This document shows, in pieces, positions 1 to 9,679 of a stretch of 42,814 bases of DNA (the first letter of the stretch is position 1; every line of letters starts with the position of its first letter). Source of the stretch: Nemertoderma westbladi. Lineage: Eukaryota; Xenacoelomorpha; Nemertodermatida; Nemertodermatidae. The stretch covers positions 1 to 42,814 of the forward strand of contig JAUCBJ010002412.1 in assembly GCA_032718475.1 (NCBI GenBank). Reading direction: 5' to 3'. The translations under genes and the position numbers were made by a program. The notes beneath the pieces were generated by a model. It saw only the letters and a list, made by a program, of their open reading frames with translations. It was not told the origin of the DNA and did not search any database.

Positions 1-805
1 TGTTGTACTTTATTCTTGTTCGTTGTTGCTCATTGTTGCACGTTGTTTCTCGTTGTTGCTCGTTGTTGCTCATTGTTGTTTATTGTTGTACTTTATTATT
101 GTTCGTTGTTGCTAATTGTTGCACGTTGTTGCTCATTGTTGCTCGTTTGTTGCTCGTTGTTACCTCACTGTTGTTCGTTGTTTCTCAATGTTGCTCATTG
201 TAGCTCGTTGTTGTACTTTATTATTGTTCGTTGTTGCTCATTGTTGCACGTTGTTGCTCATTGTTGCTCATTGTTTTTCGTTGTTGCTCATTGTTGTTCG
301 TTGTTGCTCGTTGTTGTACTTTATTATTGCTCGTTGTTGCTCATTGTTGCACGTTGTTGCTCGTTGTTGCTCATTGTTGCTCGTTATTGCATCACTGTTG
401 TTCGTTGTTTCTCATTGTTGCTCAGTGTAGCTCGTTGTTGTACTTTATTATTGTTCGTTGTTGTTCATTGTCGTTCGTTGTTGCTCATTGTTGCTCATTG
501 TTCCTCGTTGTTGCTCATTGTTGCTCGTTGTTGCTCATTGTTGCTCGTTGTTGTACTTTATTATTGTTCGTTATTGCTCGTTTTTGCTCATTGTTGTTCG
601 TTGTTGCTCATTGTTGCTCGTTGTTGTACTTTATTATTGTTCGTTGTTGCTCATTGTTTCTCGTTGTTGCTCATTGTTGTTCGTTGTTACTCGTTGTTGC
701 CTCATTGTTGTTCATCGTTTCTCATTGTTGCTCATTGTTGCTCTTGTATCTCGTTGTTGTACTTTATTATTGTTCGTTGATTTTCATTGTTGTTCGTTTT
801 TGCTC
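1..805. repeat. 10-bp minisatellite with higher-order spacer
   Basis: The whole stretch is built from 10-bp units of the form CGTTGTTGCT / CATTGTTGCT. At about positions 5, 88, 213, 316, 440, 553, 626 and 759 the run is broken by the same word, GTACTTTATTATTGTT. Five of the seven spacings fit 10n+3 (83, 103, 113, 73, 133); the other two (125, 124) are off by one or two. Because 10 is not a multiple of 3, long stretches are open in every forward frame and give Leu/Val/Cys/Ser-rich translations. I read these as repeat artefacts and not as genes. The array is cut by the window start. Confidence 0.95.
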
Positions 806-825
806 AAATAGTTTATGACCATATA

Positions 826-1006
826 GGTTTTTGGGATACTGATCACGAATATGATACTGAAAAATATCGTATTATTCAACCAAATTCGATTTTTGCCGTT
901 TGAAATTTTATGCTACTTGTTTTTCGTACCACAAGACAAGCACCAAAAATGATACTGTAGTTGCGTTACCACATATGATTTGTAACGAGTTGTATCGTGC
1001 TCAGCT
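826..1006 (+). repeat. dispersed repeat, copy A
   Basis: This stretch aligns by eye with 12263-12447 in the same orientation. Shared blocks include CTGATCACGAAT, TTTTTGCCGTTTGAAATTTTAT, and AAGCACCAAAAATGATA near the end. Small indels and substitutions mark an old copy. No coding potential is visible. The family is not recognised. Confidence 0.8.
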
Positions 1007-1011
1007 ATACA

Positions 1012-1034
1012 ATATGGTCAGAGTCTGACCATAT
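1012..1034. repeat. 23-bp palindrome
   Basis: Two perfect 11-bp arms (ATATGGTCAGA and its complement) surround a single central base, at the junction between dispersed repeat copy A and the single 68-bp repeat monomer. No function is evident. Confidence 0.8.
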
Positions 1035-1035
1035 G

Positions 1036-1100
1036 GTTTCCCTCAATTGGTAAAGTGATTGTTTATTGTTTTGGTTAGAAAAGCCCACCGGGGGGAATAA
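1036..1100 (+). repeat. single monomer of the 68-bp minisatellite
   Basis: The words CCCTCAATTGGTAAAGTGA and TTTATTGTTTTGGTTAGAAA match the monomer of the array at 11282-11835. Only one unit is present here. It is followed by two G runs (1152-1165 and 1175-1185). Confidence 0.8.
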
Positions 1101-2126
1101 TCTCCTAGGATATTCTGACCTGGGGGCATACTCTCATAGGAGATTTTGCCCGGGGGGGGGGGGGGTATTCGACAGGGGGGGGGGGCAAATTATCCTGCTA
1201 CACCGGGCCAGATACACGTATGGCTACACCACTGTAGTATTACCATACACTAAGTACCTATAGTTGTACAGTAGGATGTAGGCCTGCTCAGAATGCCAAG
1301 TTCCATAACGCGGCGCTAGGCACATCTCTAATAATATTTATCAATGTTTATCATTAAGTCCGAGAATCAGACCACAAAACAAACTCATTTAATTAAATAT
1401 AATCAATATCTTGAGGTTGGCAGTGAAACAAAAGGGTCATACTGTATCTTATCTTGACTGTAGGCTATTTATACTGAATGGCATACACTTGGCCTATACA
1501 TTTCCTGTATGCCGATAGTTTATTGATCTATGATATTATTCATACTTCATGAGCAGAGCCAATACGTCATAGGATGTTATCCGGGCCTGCGATTGGATAT
1601 TTAGGCCTATAGTTGTTCGTACAGTAGGCCTAATGTTGTTGCTATGAAACTATTATACAACACTGCCAACTGCATCTCCTCGATTGTCATATAAATAAAA
1701 AATTGCTCCTACAGTATTATACAATATGCAGTTTGGTTCAGATTCAAATTAGTTGAATATTACAATCTTTCTCGCATCGCATTGCAGCCTTTTACGATTG
1801 AATGTTGGGTGTGGCACACTGCATTACATTATACTCAGTGTATTGTTTATTGAGTATTATTATGAATTTACTTTAAATGAACAAGGCATGGAATGAGGAC
1901 ATGGTAGACAGAGGCCTGTACTGTACCCATAGGCCTACAATTACCCAAGTAGCCTACATTCACATACCAATACACCATTACACACAATGTATCTACAGTA
2001 TAGTACACTTAGTTAAAATTAAAACACCATTTAACTTTTTATATCGTATTAACGAACTATTTAAAATATCTATTGGTCAATAATTCGATCGCAGGACGTT
2101 ACTACAAACAGGCCGGAGTTAACACA
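1101..2126. other. noncoding; no gene seen
   Basis: There are two poly-G runs at the start, then AT-rich sequence with many TAGGCCTA and TACAGTA words. Just before the tetraspan start there is a TATA-like TTTTATAT at about 2038 and an inverted CCAAT box (ATTGGTCAAT) at about 2072. These could belong to its promoter, but the evidence is only the words and their position. Confidence 0.5.
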
Positions 2127-2639
2127 ATGGCTCAAATTGGAACACCCGCTCCTGTTTATTTACCCCAATGGCGATGGGAAAAGGAAAACAGAAATCTAGG
2201 GCGAGCCATGATCCCTACTGGAATGATATTGTTTGTTCTTTACGTGTTGGGAATGAATGTTCCAGGTTGCGACAGCTTGAATAGCTGGGCGGGAGTCTGG
2301 GGAGGCTTCATGCTAGCTGTAGCGGGATTGATGGGTATCATTCTTAGTAAGATGTCAGAAGAAGGGGCAACTGCCCAAGCCTTAAAAGGTATGCATATTG
2401 GCTTAATTTGTGTCGACTTTGGCAGTATTGTTCACGCTACTGCACGCGGGATGACGGAATGTATTGTTTTTGTTTCGAGTAACCCGTCAGCCGGTAAATG
2501 CGAGGATATTATTCTTATAAGTTTGTGTTTTTGGATACTGGTCTTGTTTATGGTTGTGGCTCAACTTATATTTGTTTACTGCCGGCTTTGTTGCTGCAAG
2601 GTGGCCCAAGTATCCGCTGGCGGTGTTGAGAACAAATAG
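2127..2639 (+). CDS. four-transmembrane protein, MS4A/CD20-like
   Basis: A 170-residue intronless frame starts at an ATG in a strong Kozak context (A at -3, G at +4). The frame is open a little further upstream, but only from a TTG. Hydrophobic segments lie at about residues 28-46, 54-74, 88-107 and 127-151, the tetraspan layout of the MS4A (CD20) family. Segment 2 (WAGVWGGFMLAVAGLMGII) resembles the conserved W/G-rich second helix of that family. The extracellular loop between helices 3 and 4 carries cysteines 112 and 125. A juxtamembrane CRLCCC cluster (152-157) after helix 4 could be palmitoylated. MS4A proteins are plasma-membrane proteins linked to calcium entry and signalling, but a specific role here is not inferable. 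Other small tetraspan families remain possible. The frame is clean and seems genuine; the family call is moderate. Confidence 0.65.
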   Translation: MAQIGTPAPVYLPQWRWEKENRNLGRAMIPTGMILFVLYVLGMNVPGCDSLNSWAGVWGGFMLAVAGLMGIILSKMSEEGATAQALKGMHIGLICVDFGSIVHATARGMTECIVFVSSNPSAGKCEDIILISLCFWILVLFMVVAQLIFVYCRLCCCKVAQVSAGGVENK

Positions 2640-2825
2640 GTTGATGGGAACAGCAGAATAACATTCCTTGGACTACTGCACTGTACTACAAATGATTTCT
2701 TAGTACTGTACATATGCTGTACAACAGTAGTGTACTGTACAGTAGCTTTCACGAGCGCAAGAGCTGCACAAAATCATTTGGAAATACAGTATGTAGTTGT
2801 GCTGCATCTGATGTTATGCGAAAAT

Positions 2826-2831
2826 ATTAAA
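2826..2831 (+). promoter_or_regulatory. possible polyadenylation signal ATTAAA
   Basis: The common variant hexamer ATTAAA lies 187 bp after the stop codon of the tetraspan gene. It is inside sequence shared with the duplicated tract at 9.8 kb, where the hexamer is not conserved, so its use is uncertain. Confidence 0.3.
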
Positions 2832-3767
2832 CTTTATTTATAAGTCTGACTAAGATTAATCGGTGCGATCTACAGTAGATATATAATTACACCGCGGATT
2901 GACTCGGGCTTAGTTACACTAACTCGGGCTCGACTTACTATACTACTGTAAATTATTGAGATTGTAAAAATTAGGTGCCCTTTTAGGACATACAGTAAAA
3001 TATTCATCATATGCACAGTTAACCTACAGTATAATTAATATTATATCTGCAAAAAACAATATAAATTATCATTTCATTAATTTATTTAATTTGGTATCTT
3101 GCTAATTTGTGTTATGCGTGTTTTTATATAACTATAGTTGGTCTACAATGTTGGTCTACCTGTACTAATACGAAGGAATGACTCCCATGTGACAAAAGTG
3201 TCATTCTGAGATAATCAGACTTTTGGGTTTTTTTTTACCTACACATCACAGTTGATGTTGGCATTCCGTATTTTTGCATGCAAGTACATAAATGTACTTC
3301 AAAATCTTTACTTACAAAATTTTTTTTTCAAAAACTTCAAAATTGTTTCGCATATATCAGGCAGTATTGTACATAAGACCTTTGTTTATATCTATGCGAT
3401 TTTTACTGTACATAGGACTATTTTATTCCAGGATATCAAATGGAAATGAAATTATAGAAATTCGAATTGATTACGGCTATGAAGCATTAGGCCTAATGCT
3501 ATATTTGTTTTACGTTAGAAAATGATCAGCTCCCCTCCGTTATGATTCTCCAGCGTGTTGCACAGTTGGCCATTAATTTTGTACATTAAGTAGGCTGCAC
3601 CACACATCCAATAAATCACGGCGACGTAATAATCCTCGGAGGTTTCCAACGAGCAAGTGGAGATGAAAAAACAATAAAGGGAGAGACAGAGAACAGTGAA
3701 AGGGCCATTATGTGGAATTATGGAATTTACGCATCAATAATCAATACCCGTATGACCTTTTTGTATA

Positions 3768-4661
3768 CACCATAACCCTTAATACAACAACCATTTTTAG
3801 GGGGTCGGAGCCCCCCCTAAAAATTCAAATTTCAATAAAATGCTACGAAATTCGGTATGATGATAGATCGACACCTTTTCTTACTGGTGGCCTGGCCGGA
3901 TTTTTCAATTTCTCAGTTATTTCCATACGACAATTCGTTAAAAAATGTCTATTTAGCAAAGTTTAACCGCCTCCGTAGACTTTATTTTACGTCTTTGAAA
4001 TGTAATCTAGATATCATTCGAAGATTACGAAGATTTCGAAGATCCGTAGATTCCGAATCTGAAAACTGTTTTAAATTTAACCCAAAATTGGTAAAGATAT
4101 TATCAAAATACTAATGTGTAAATTTAGAGACGTAAATCGCTATAATTCTGATGTTTTGTTGTCTTTATTCTAGAATATTAATTATTATTTAGCTGAGCGT
4201 TTAAAACTCTCCATCTTGTTTTTTCATTACCCTTAATTAATATTCTAGAATTGAGTAAAAAAAACATTAGAATTATAGCGATTTACGTCACAAAAATTTA
4301 CCCCTTAGTATTTTGATAATATCTCCGGAAGTTCTTGGTGAAATTTACAACGGGTTTCATATTCAGAATCTGCAGATGAAGGCGGTTCTAATGATATCTA
4401 GATCTCATTCCAAAGACGAAAAATAAAGCCGACGGAGGTGGCTAAATATTGCGAAATAGACGATTTTTAACGGCTTGTTGTATCGAAATAGCTCATAAAT
4501 TAAAAAATCCGACCAGGCCACCAGTAAGAAAAGGTGTCGATCTATCATCATACCAAATTTCGTAGCCTTTTATTGAAATTTGAAAAAAATTAGGGGAGGG
4601 GGGGCTCCGACCCCCTAAAAATGGTTGTTGTATTAAGGGCTATTTCGATACGGCCATGGTG
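3768..4661. mobile_element. 894-bp palindromic TA-target element (MITE/foldback)
   Basis: The termini are perfect inverted hexamers, CACCAT and ATGGTG. Nearly the whole element is one imperfect palindrome: the left arm runs to about 4180, the right arm starts at about 4232, and the centre carries TTCTAGAATATTAATTA and its complement. A TA dinucleotide sits on each side (3766-3767 and 4662-4663). The paralogous tract at about 10340 reads TTTGTATAATTAAC with one TA and no insertion, so it preserves the empty site. The left end lacks roughly 14 bp present in the right arm. No transposase is encoded, so it must have moved with enzyme from elsewhere. TA duplication points to the Tc1/mariner superfamily, but that is inference. 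Confidence 0.92.
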
Positions 4662-4761
4662 TAATTAACATCTCTCTTCAGTTGTGCTAGTTCGGAATAT
4701 TACACATCTCTGTGTTAGCGATAACATGTGTAAAATACTGTGGGGCGAGCCACGAAGTGAG

Positions 4762-5802
4762 TGAGCCTTAGCGTAGTGGTACCATTAATCAACCTGTCGT
4801 TCTGTCGTTCTTGTTCAATTTTAAACGTTAATAACTCGGCCAATCTTCGATGAAATCTATCCAAACTTGGTACACATGTTGTTTGGCAAAAGTTTAGAAA
4901 TTTTCCAAGTTGAATTTTCGTGTGGCCTTCGAGAAGCTAAGATAATAGCAGTTAATTAGTTAATTAAATTGATTACGGTAATAACAGCACTTTCAACCTG
5001 CCTGTTAAAGGAAATGAATTGTTTTACAGTATAAGACTTCAATAATTATACTTAAAAATTATACATATGTAATCCACATACTCCATTCTATTATAGTTTT
5101 TAATTAGTTCAAGTGATTTGCTTTAATAATTGTGTCTTTAATTGATCTAAAGTAATTAAAACGGCATAAAAAATTGATTCTCATTAAATACTGCTCATTT
5201 ATTGGCCAACATGCTGGTACATAGATGGAAGGATGTGTGTGTAAGGCAGCCAGTTGCTGGGAATGATTATTGGTCAAGTCTCTGCTGGTGTGGAGCTAGC
5301 TGGCTAGGAGTTGTGGCTGTAGACTAACCAGAGAGGAATTGTAATAGGCAACCAGTATTGCTATTCCAGCCCAGACAGCATTCTTTAAATCCCACATCCC
5401 ACCATCCTTCCTGTATTCCAATTCCTATTGACTCTACTATAAATGTTGTATTGCTATCTCAGGTAAATGACAGATACATGTATAATAACATAAATACTAT
5501 CCAAGGCATGGCTGTTGTGTAGGCTTATATATGAAATAGTTTATTCCACAATGTATTTGTCTGGTTATTTTTTAATTGAATTTTTGTAAAGTAGTAAAAT
5601 TAATGTTCTTAAAAATAATTTTATTATTTTATATGTAACCAAGGAAATTAGCTACAATTTTTCGCTGCCGCTTTAAGAGTGTACATTGATTTAATATTAT
5701 TTCAATACCCATATTACTACATCGGCATACGATGCGTTGGCGTTGTATCACACATCTCCACATAGATGTATCAGCAGTTACTCGCACAGTTTGGAAACTT
5801 CG
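4762..5802. other. noncoding; no gene seen
   Basis: AT-rich sequence with a short motif typical of dispersed repeats (GCGAGCCACGAAGTGAGTGA at about 4745-4764). I see no open frame of convincing length and no RNA gene. Confidence 0.5.
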
Positions 5803-6262
5803 CATAGTTATAACTGTATAAAGGTCGTCAGTCTGCGTTTAGGAAAAATATTTTATGACAACACAGGACGAGCGACGAGCGCAACGAGGCATATAATGAA
5901 GACGAGTACTGCGTAGACTATATTCCTGTAAACCATACCTGGCTGCGCCTATTGAACGCATCGGTAGTTATAAAGATCGTCAGTCTGCGTTTAGGAAATA
6001 TATTTAAATACAAAACAGGACGAGCACAACGAGGCTTATAAAGAAGACGAGTACTGCGTTGGATATATTATTATATAAACCACCTGGCTTCACACATTGA
6101 TCGCATCCATAGTTATTATTATTATAAAGATCGTCCTAGCCTGCGTTTAAGAAATATATTTAAATTCAAAACAGGACGAATGCAACGAGGCTTATAATGA
6201 AAACGAGTACTGCGTTTATTATATTCCTATAAACCACCTGGCTTTGCATATTGAACGTGCGA
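5803..6262. repeat. three tandem copies of a ~153-bp repeat
   Basis: The word CGTCAGTCTGCGTTTA or a variant recurs at about 5826, 5978 and 6132 (spacings 152 and 154). Each copy also has an ACAGGACGA...CAACGAGGC core followed by ACGAGTACTGCG and AAACCACCTGGCT. The same core family reappears at 32765-32955. Confidence 0.88.
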
Positions 6263-6334
6263 TTGGAAATAAGTTCGTGCTACCCTTCCGTGGGTGGTAG
6301 ATGTCGCGGTTATGTATTGGTGGGTTGGAAGGGT

Positions 6335-6570
6335 GGGGGGGGGGGGGGGGGTGCATATTAAAAGGGCTGAACACGTACTGTACCCCTTTCTTTAATTGAT
6401 TGGTGGTGTGGGTAAATTTCTCAAATACTGATTTTGTGATACAGTCGCTCAGTTTTAATTTGTATCTCATAACTGGGCCTCGTGCTGCGCGAAGTCCCCA
6501 CGGACGTGTAATTATTAAATTTAGAACCAACCATACTGTAGTAATTATACAACAATGACATAGTGAGTGA
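6335..6570. repeat. poly-G run and partial copy of the tRNA-flanking tract
   Basis: A G17 run (6335-6351) precedes a block (6393-6520) that matches 9680-9800, including TTTAATTTGTATCTCATAAC and GTGCTGCGCGAAG. It then jumps directly to a block (6525-6570) that matches 10430-10469. The intermediate segment present at 9820-10415 is missing, so this is a partly deleted copy of the same unit. Confidence 0.75.
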
Positions 6571-6629
6571 ACTGAAGTTCATATAAGAACATCAACATCG
6601 GGGCACATTTGTTTTCCATTCTTTCGCAC

Positions 6630-6701
6630 TCCTCGATAGTATAGTGGTTAGTATCTGCGTCTGTCACATGCAAGACCCGGGTTCAATTCCCGGTCGGGGA
6701 G
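6630..6701 (+). tRNA. tRNA-Asp (GTC)
   Basis: A 72-nt cloverleaf. The acceptor arms TCCTCGA and TCGGGGA pair with one G-T wobble, and the discriminator base is G. The anticodon stem TGCGT/ATGCA has one wobble and presents GTC at positions 34-36 (6663-6665). The T arm is ACCCGGGTTCAATTCCCGGT. There is no encoded CCA and no intron, and a TTTTT pol III terminator follows at 6708-6712. The sequence is identical to the gene at 10777-10848. Intact A and B boxes suggest it is functional. Confidence 0.97.
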
Positions 6702-6712
6702 GATGTATTTTT

Positions 6713-7404
6713 AATGTGATTCTTACAAATTAATAAACATGCGACGGCCTACTCACTCAACTCACCCTTTGCGTACCAAAGATGAATTACATTCGTTTTT
6801 CCTCCCAAGGAGAAGGACTAAGATAAATATATTTGATTGGACCAAGAGGTTTATTTTCTAAGTCGTACCAGAGATTTATATATTATAAAGAGGATTTACC
6901 ATATTACTACTGATCCTACCCTCAAAGGCAGTACACTGCCGCCTTTTTAACAGTTTTTGAAATTTTGAAATCTTATACATGTGAACCCCGCGGGCGGCAC
7001 ACTGCAGCCTTAATCATTTCTACAGTACCTGACAATACTGGAGATCTACAGGTAGGCCTACAACTGTAGTGCAGTATTGGACTGGTACCGCAGTCCGGTG
7101 ATTAAGGGTGAATGGGGGGTGGGTCACCGCACCCTTCTAAATCTAGAAGGTCGTGGGGAACCCAAAAATCAGACAAACAAATTTTATTCAGCGAATTTAT
7201 ATTTAAATAACCTCGCTAACGCTGGTTCGGTAAATTATACATTATATCCCAGAGGGAGAGAGTCTTTTTCGACAATCACAATTAAACCCTCGACAGGGGA
7301 AAATCGACATAAATAACAGCTGATTACTCCGAAAATTAAATCTGTAACGACTACCAGCACTCTGTACTGTGGGTAATGGATAGAGACCAGCAAAAAAGAC
7401 ATAA
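6713..7404. other. noncoding; no gene seen
   Basis: This is intergenic sequence. At 7285-7345 it has a short match to about 29300-29360 (a shared AAAATCGAC..AAATAACAG core), which suggests another dispersed repeat. The short open frames here show no recognisable domain. Confidence 0.5.
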
Positions 7405-7544
7405 ACAGTAGAAGTTGTTTGGAAAGCAAAGGCATGGGTAGCTCTATCAAAATAGATACTATCTGGAAATCAGAATTCTCTAGGCAACTGAAGACCAACT
7501 TCCTTCGAGCCACAATGGAAAGTGTACTCTTATACGAAGGTGAG
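7405..7544 (+). pseudogene. LINE pol fragment, left part
   Basis: The translation carries the region between the reverse transcriptase and the C-terminus of APE-type LINEs. A stretch reading WKAKAWVALSK is followed, after a one-base frameshift, by IDTIWKSEF and then by LRATMESVLLYEGE. The latter is the equivalent of the conserved 'LATVESVLLYG' block. The fragment is cut by the Harbinger insertion and resumes at 8915. Confidence 0.8.
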
Positions 7545-7548
7545 TCCA

Positions 7549-8910
7549 GGGCTGGGTTGCATGAAAAAATACTTAGCTAAGCCAAATATTTACTTGAGGG
7601 GCCCAAGTATTTACTTGGCTAAGTATTTACTTAGTAAAAATAAAGTTCGGTTGCACGAAACTCCCAAGTAAATACTTAGCTAAGTAAATACTTACAGCTA
7701 AGTATTTATTACTTTATTTATTGTCATCGGTAGAAACAGCGGGTTCCGGCTGGTTTGCTTCTGAGCGGTTCATCTTCATTAAAAATGATCGCAAAGTTAT
7801 GAAGAACGATACAAGCAGCAATGACACGGCACACGCGCACTGGTTCATAGCGAATTTCACCATGCAAGCAGTGAAAACGTCTCTTCAGTCTTCCGAAACT
7901 TCTTTCGATTATGCTGCGTGCAGTAGTTTGAGCTTTATTATATTTGATTTCTGCTGGTTGTTGTGGATTCATGAGGGGTGTGAAGAGAAAAGTGCGACGA
8001 GCGTATCCTCCGTCTCCAAGTAGAATCCCCTTTTGTATGCCATTTTCAAAATCGATTCCCAATTTTGAAGTGCGGAAAATTCGTGAATCGTGAGCAGATC
8101 CGGGCCAATCAGCAACGATGTTCAAAAACCGTCCTTTGTGATCGCAAACAGCTTGGACATTGATAGAATGATCACCTTTTCGGTTGACAAATTGGTCTTC
8201 ATTTTCGGTCGGTCCTTGTATTTGTATATGAGTACAGTCGATCGCACCCACGATATGTGGAAGGCCAAATCGTCCGTAAAAATACTGTCGAATTTCAGCC
8301 ATGCCGTCATCATTCGGGAATCGGACAAAATCATCAAGTTTTTGCGCCAAAATGCCACTGATTTTGTGGATTGTTCTACTAACAGTTGACTTGTTCACTC
8401 GAATGGAATCGCCAACGGTATTTTGGAACTCTCCAGTTGCAAAAAACCGCAGGGCAATGCACAGCTGCTGCTCGGTGGAAATCGCTTTGCTCCGCTTTGT
8501 AGTAGGCTCAATATCGGAGCGAAGAATTTCGGTAATTCGCATGAAATTGAACTTAGAGAAGCGGTAACGGTCGAAAAATTATTTTTCATTCCAGAAAGAC
8601 AGCGGATACTCTCTATCTCTGTACAATCGGTTTACAGCACTCATATTTACATCGTAAATAGGTAAGACAGGCATAAAAGCCATTTCAGTACAATTAAGAA
8701 GTTTATTTTTAACACTGAATATGTTTAACACTTTATTTGCAGCAGCTAAAGTACCTTCCGAGCTTACTTAGAATTTTTACTTAGCGTAAGTAATAATAGT
8801 TCAAGTAAAAGTTTTGTGCAACCGTCTGAGTAAAAATCGGTTTTTACTTGAGTAAAAACTGGCGCTTTAAGTAAAAACTTTTGCTGAGTAAATTTCGTGC
8901 AACTGGGCCC
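7549..8910 (-). mobile_element. PIF/Harbinger DNA transposon
   Basis: The ends are inverted and similar: GGGCTGGGTTGCATGAAA on the left, against GGGCCCAGTTGCACGAAA read inward from the right. Matching may extend four bases further out on each side (7545-8914). Subterminal regions are packed with AAGTATTTACTTA-like words and contain a second inward copy of the GGTTGCACGAAA motif (about 7648 and 8815). The element encodes only the nuclease; the MYB-like second protein of autonomous Harbingers is absent. I could not resolve a clean 3-bp target duplication. It sits inside a LINE, whose translation continues on both sides. Confidence 0.9.
7724..8644 (-). pseudogene. HARBI1-like Harbinger transposase with early stop
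   Basis: From the ATG at 8644 the frame reads 21 residues, meets TAA at 8581-8579, and then continues uninterrupted to 7724. From the next in-frame Met (8542) there are 272 residues. A helix-turn-helix region (about residues 40-60 of that part) contains STVSRTIHKI. The DDE-type nuclease triad is intact: D102 in GAIDCTH, D152 in GSAHDSR and E213 in IIERSFGRLK. Family members cut and paste DNA at 3-bp TWA-like targets and need a MYB-like partner for nuclear import and DNA binding. Residues upstream of 8542, after the stop, still read as family sequence (FFDRYRFSKF), so the stop is a point lesion in a once longer protein. The copy is probably inactive, unless translation from the internal Met gives a working enzyme. 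Confidence 0.9.
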
Positions 8911-8914
8911 TGGA

Positions 8915-9095
8915 TACTGACGAATCATTTGAACAAGGATTGGTAGTTGTTACACAAGACTATGAAGGTCATGGCAGCACTGTAAATGTCAGCTGGAATC
9001 AACACATGACAAACGCCGAACTTTATGGTTCAATGCCACCTGTATCAACCACCCTCAGTGAACGCAGATTAAGATTCTGTGGACACTGCAGGAGA
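8915..9095 (+). pseudogene. LINE pol fragment, right part
   Basis: This continues the LINE frame interrupted at 7544. It reads VNVSWNQHMTNAELYG and then LSERRLRFCGHCRRRK before a stop codon. This is the conserved C-terminal LINE block with the motif 'RRLRFIGHCWR'. Only the terminal part of pol is present. Confidence 0.85.
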
Positions 9096-9679
9096 AGGAA
9101 GTAAAGACGAGAGTCTGCAGTCAGTCAGCGAGAGTCTGAGAGTCATCCGTCTGCAGTCTCTAGTCTGCCGCTAGAGGGCGAAATATCTCAAAATGCAATC
9201 ACTGATTTATCTGAAACGTCAGATATGTGCTAGAACAAGTCCGGTGTGTTTTGTCGGGCTAGGAATCAGTCCGACCAGTTCAACCTCACCACTATTCCAG
9301 TAAGGTGTAATTATACATTATAATTATTATACATGCAATAGTGTTAGGCCCTAGAGTAATAAGACAGCTTGCTTATAATGTTTATCTCGCAAAATGATTG
9401 GCTGAGTATTTAATGGAGATTCTTTAGATTAAATATAGCTAAATAATTTTGTTGAGACATCGACATGGTAAATTAATATTTCAGTATCAATACTAAAACG
9501 GCATAAGGTAATTAAGTTATAATATGTCTTACAAATTGGGTCCCCTCCACACCTAAAATATATTACTTTTAAAACACACATTTTCTATTAATACCTGCCT
9601 GTCAACAATCCTCTGTGTGCCTTTGTGTTGGGGTGCAGATTAAGGGGGGGTTGAAAGCGAGCAACTTTCCCTCTTATGA
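9096..9679. other. noncoding; no gene seen
   Basis: It begins with a short run rich in GTCTGCAGTC-like words (9110-9170) and a CTCF-core-like word CCGCTAGAGGGCG near 9168. The remainder is AT-rich with no supported feature. Confidence 0.5.

Larger units (their letters stand above)
2785..4760. repeat. duplicated tract, copy A (around the 894-bp insertion)
   Basis: Blocks 2785-2990, 3440-3767 and 4664-4745 align in order with 9820-10415. Shared text includes the words GATTAATCGGTGCGATCTA, TGACTCGGGCT and TAATCCTCGGAGGTTTCC. About 400 bp at 2990-3440 and the palindromic element at 3768-4661 are present only in this copy. No gene is visible in the tract. Confidence 0.85.

Noticed and set aside
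3-818. Long Leu/Val/Cys-rich open frames in all forward frames
   Set aside because: They follow from a 10-bp repeat that lacks stop codons. All frames give the same low-complexity translation and there is no gene signal.
6219-6530. 103-codon minus-strand frame
   Set aside because: Its Pro/His stretch is the translation of the poly-G tract, and the rest overlaps duplicated noncoding blocks.
7721-8023. Plus-strand frame over the Harbinger gene
   Set aside because: It is antisense to the transposase and has no domain content.
9195-9230. CTGATTTATCTGAAACGTC as a hammerhead core
   Set aside because: The invariant CUGANGA is not met (CTGATTT), and the stems do not pair.
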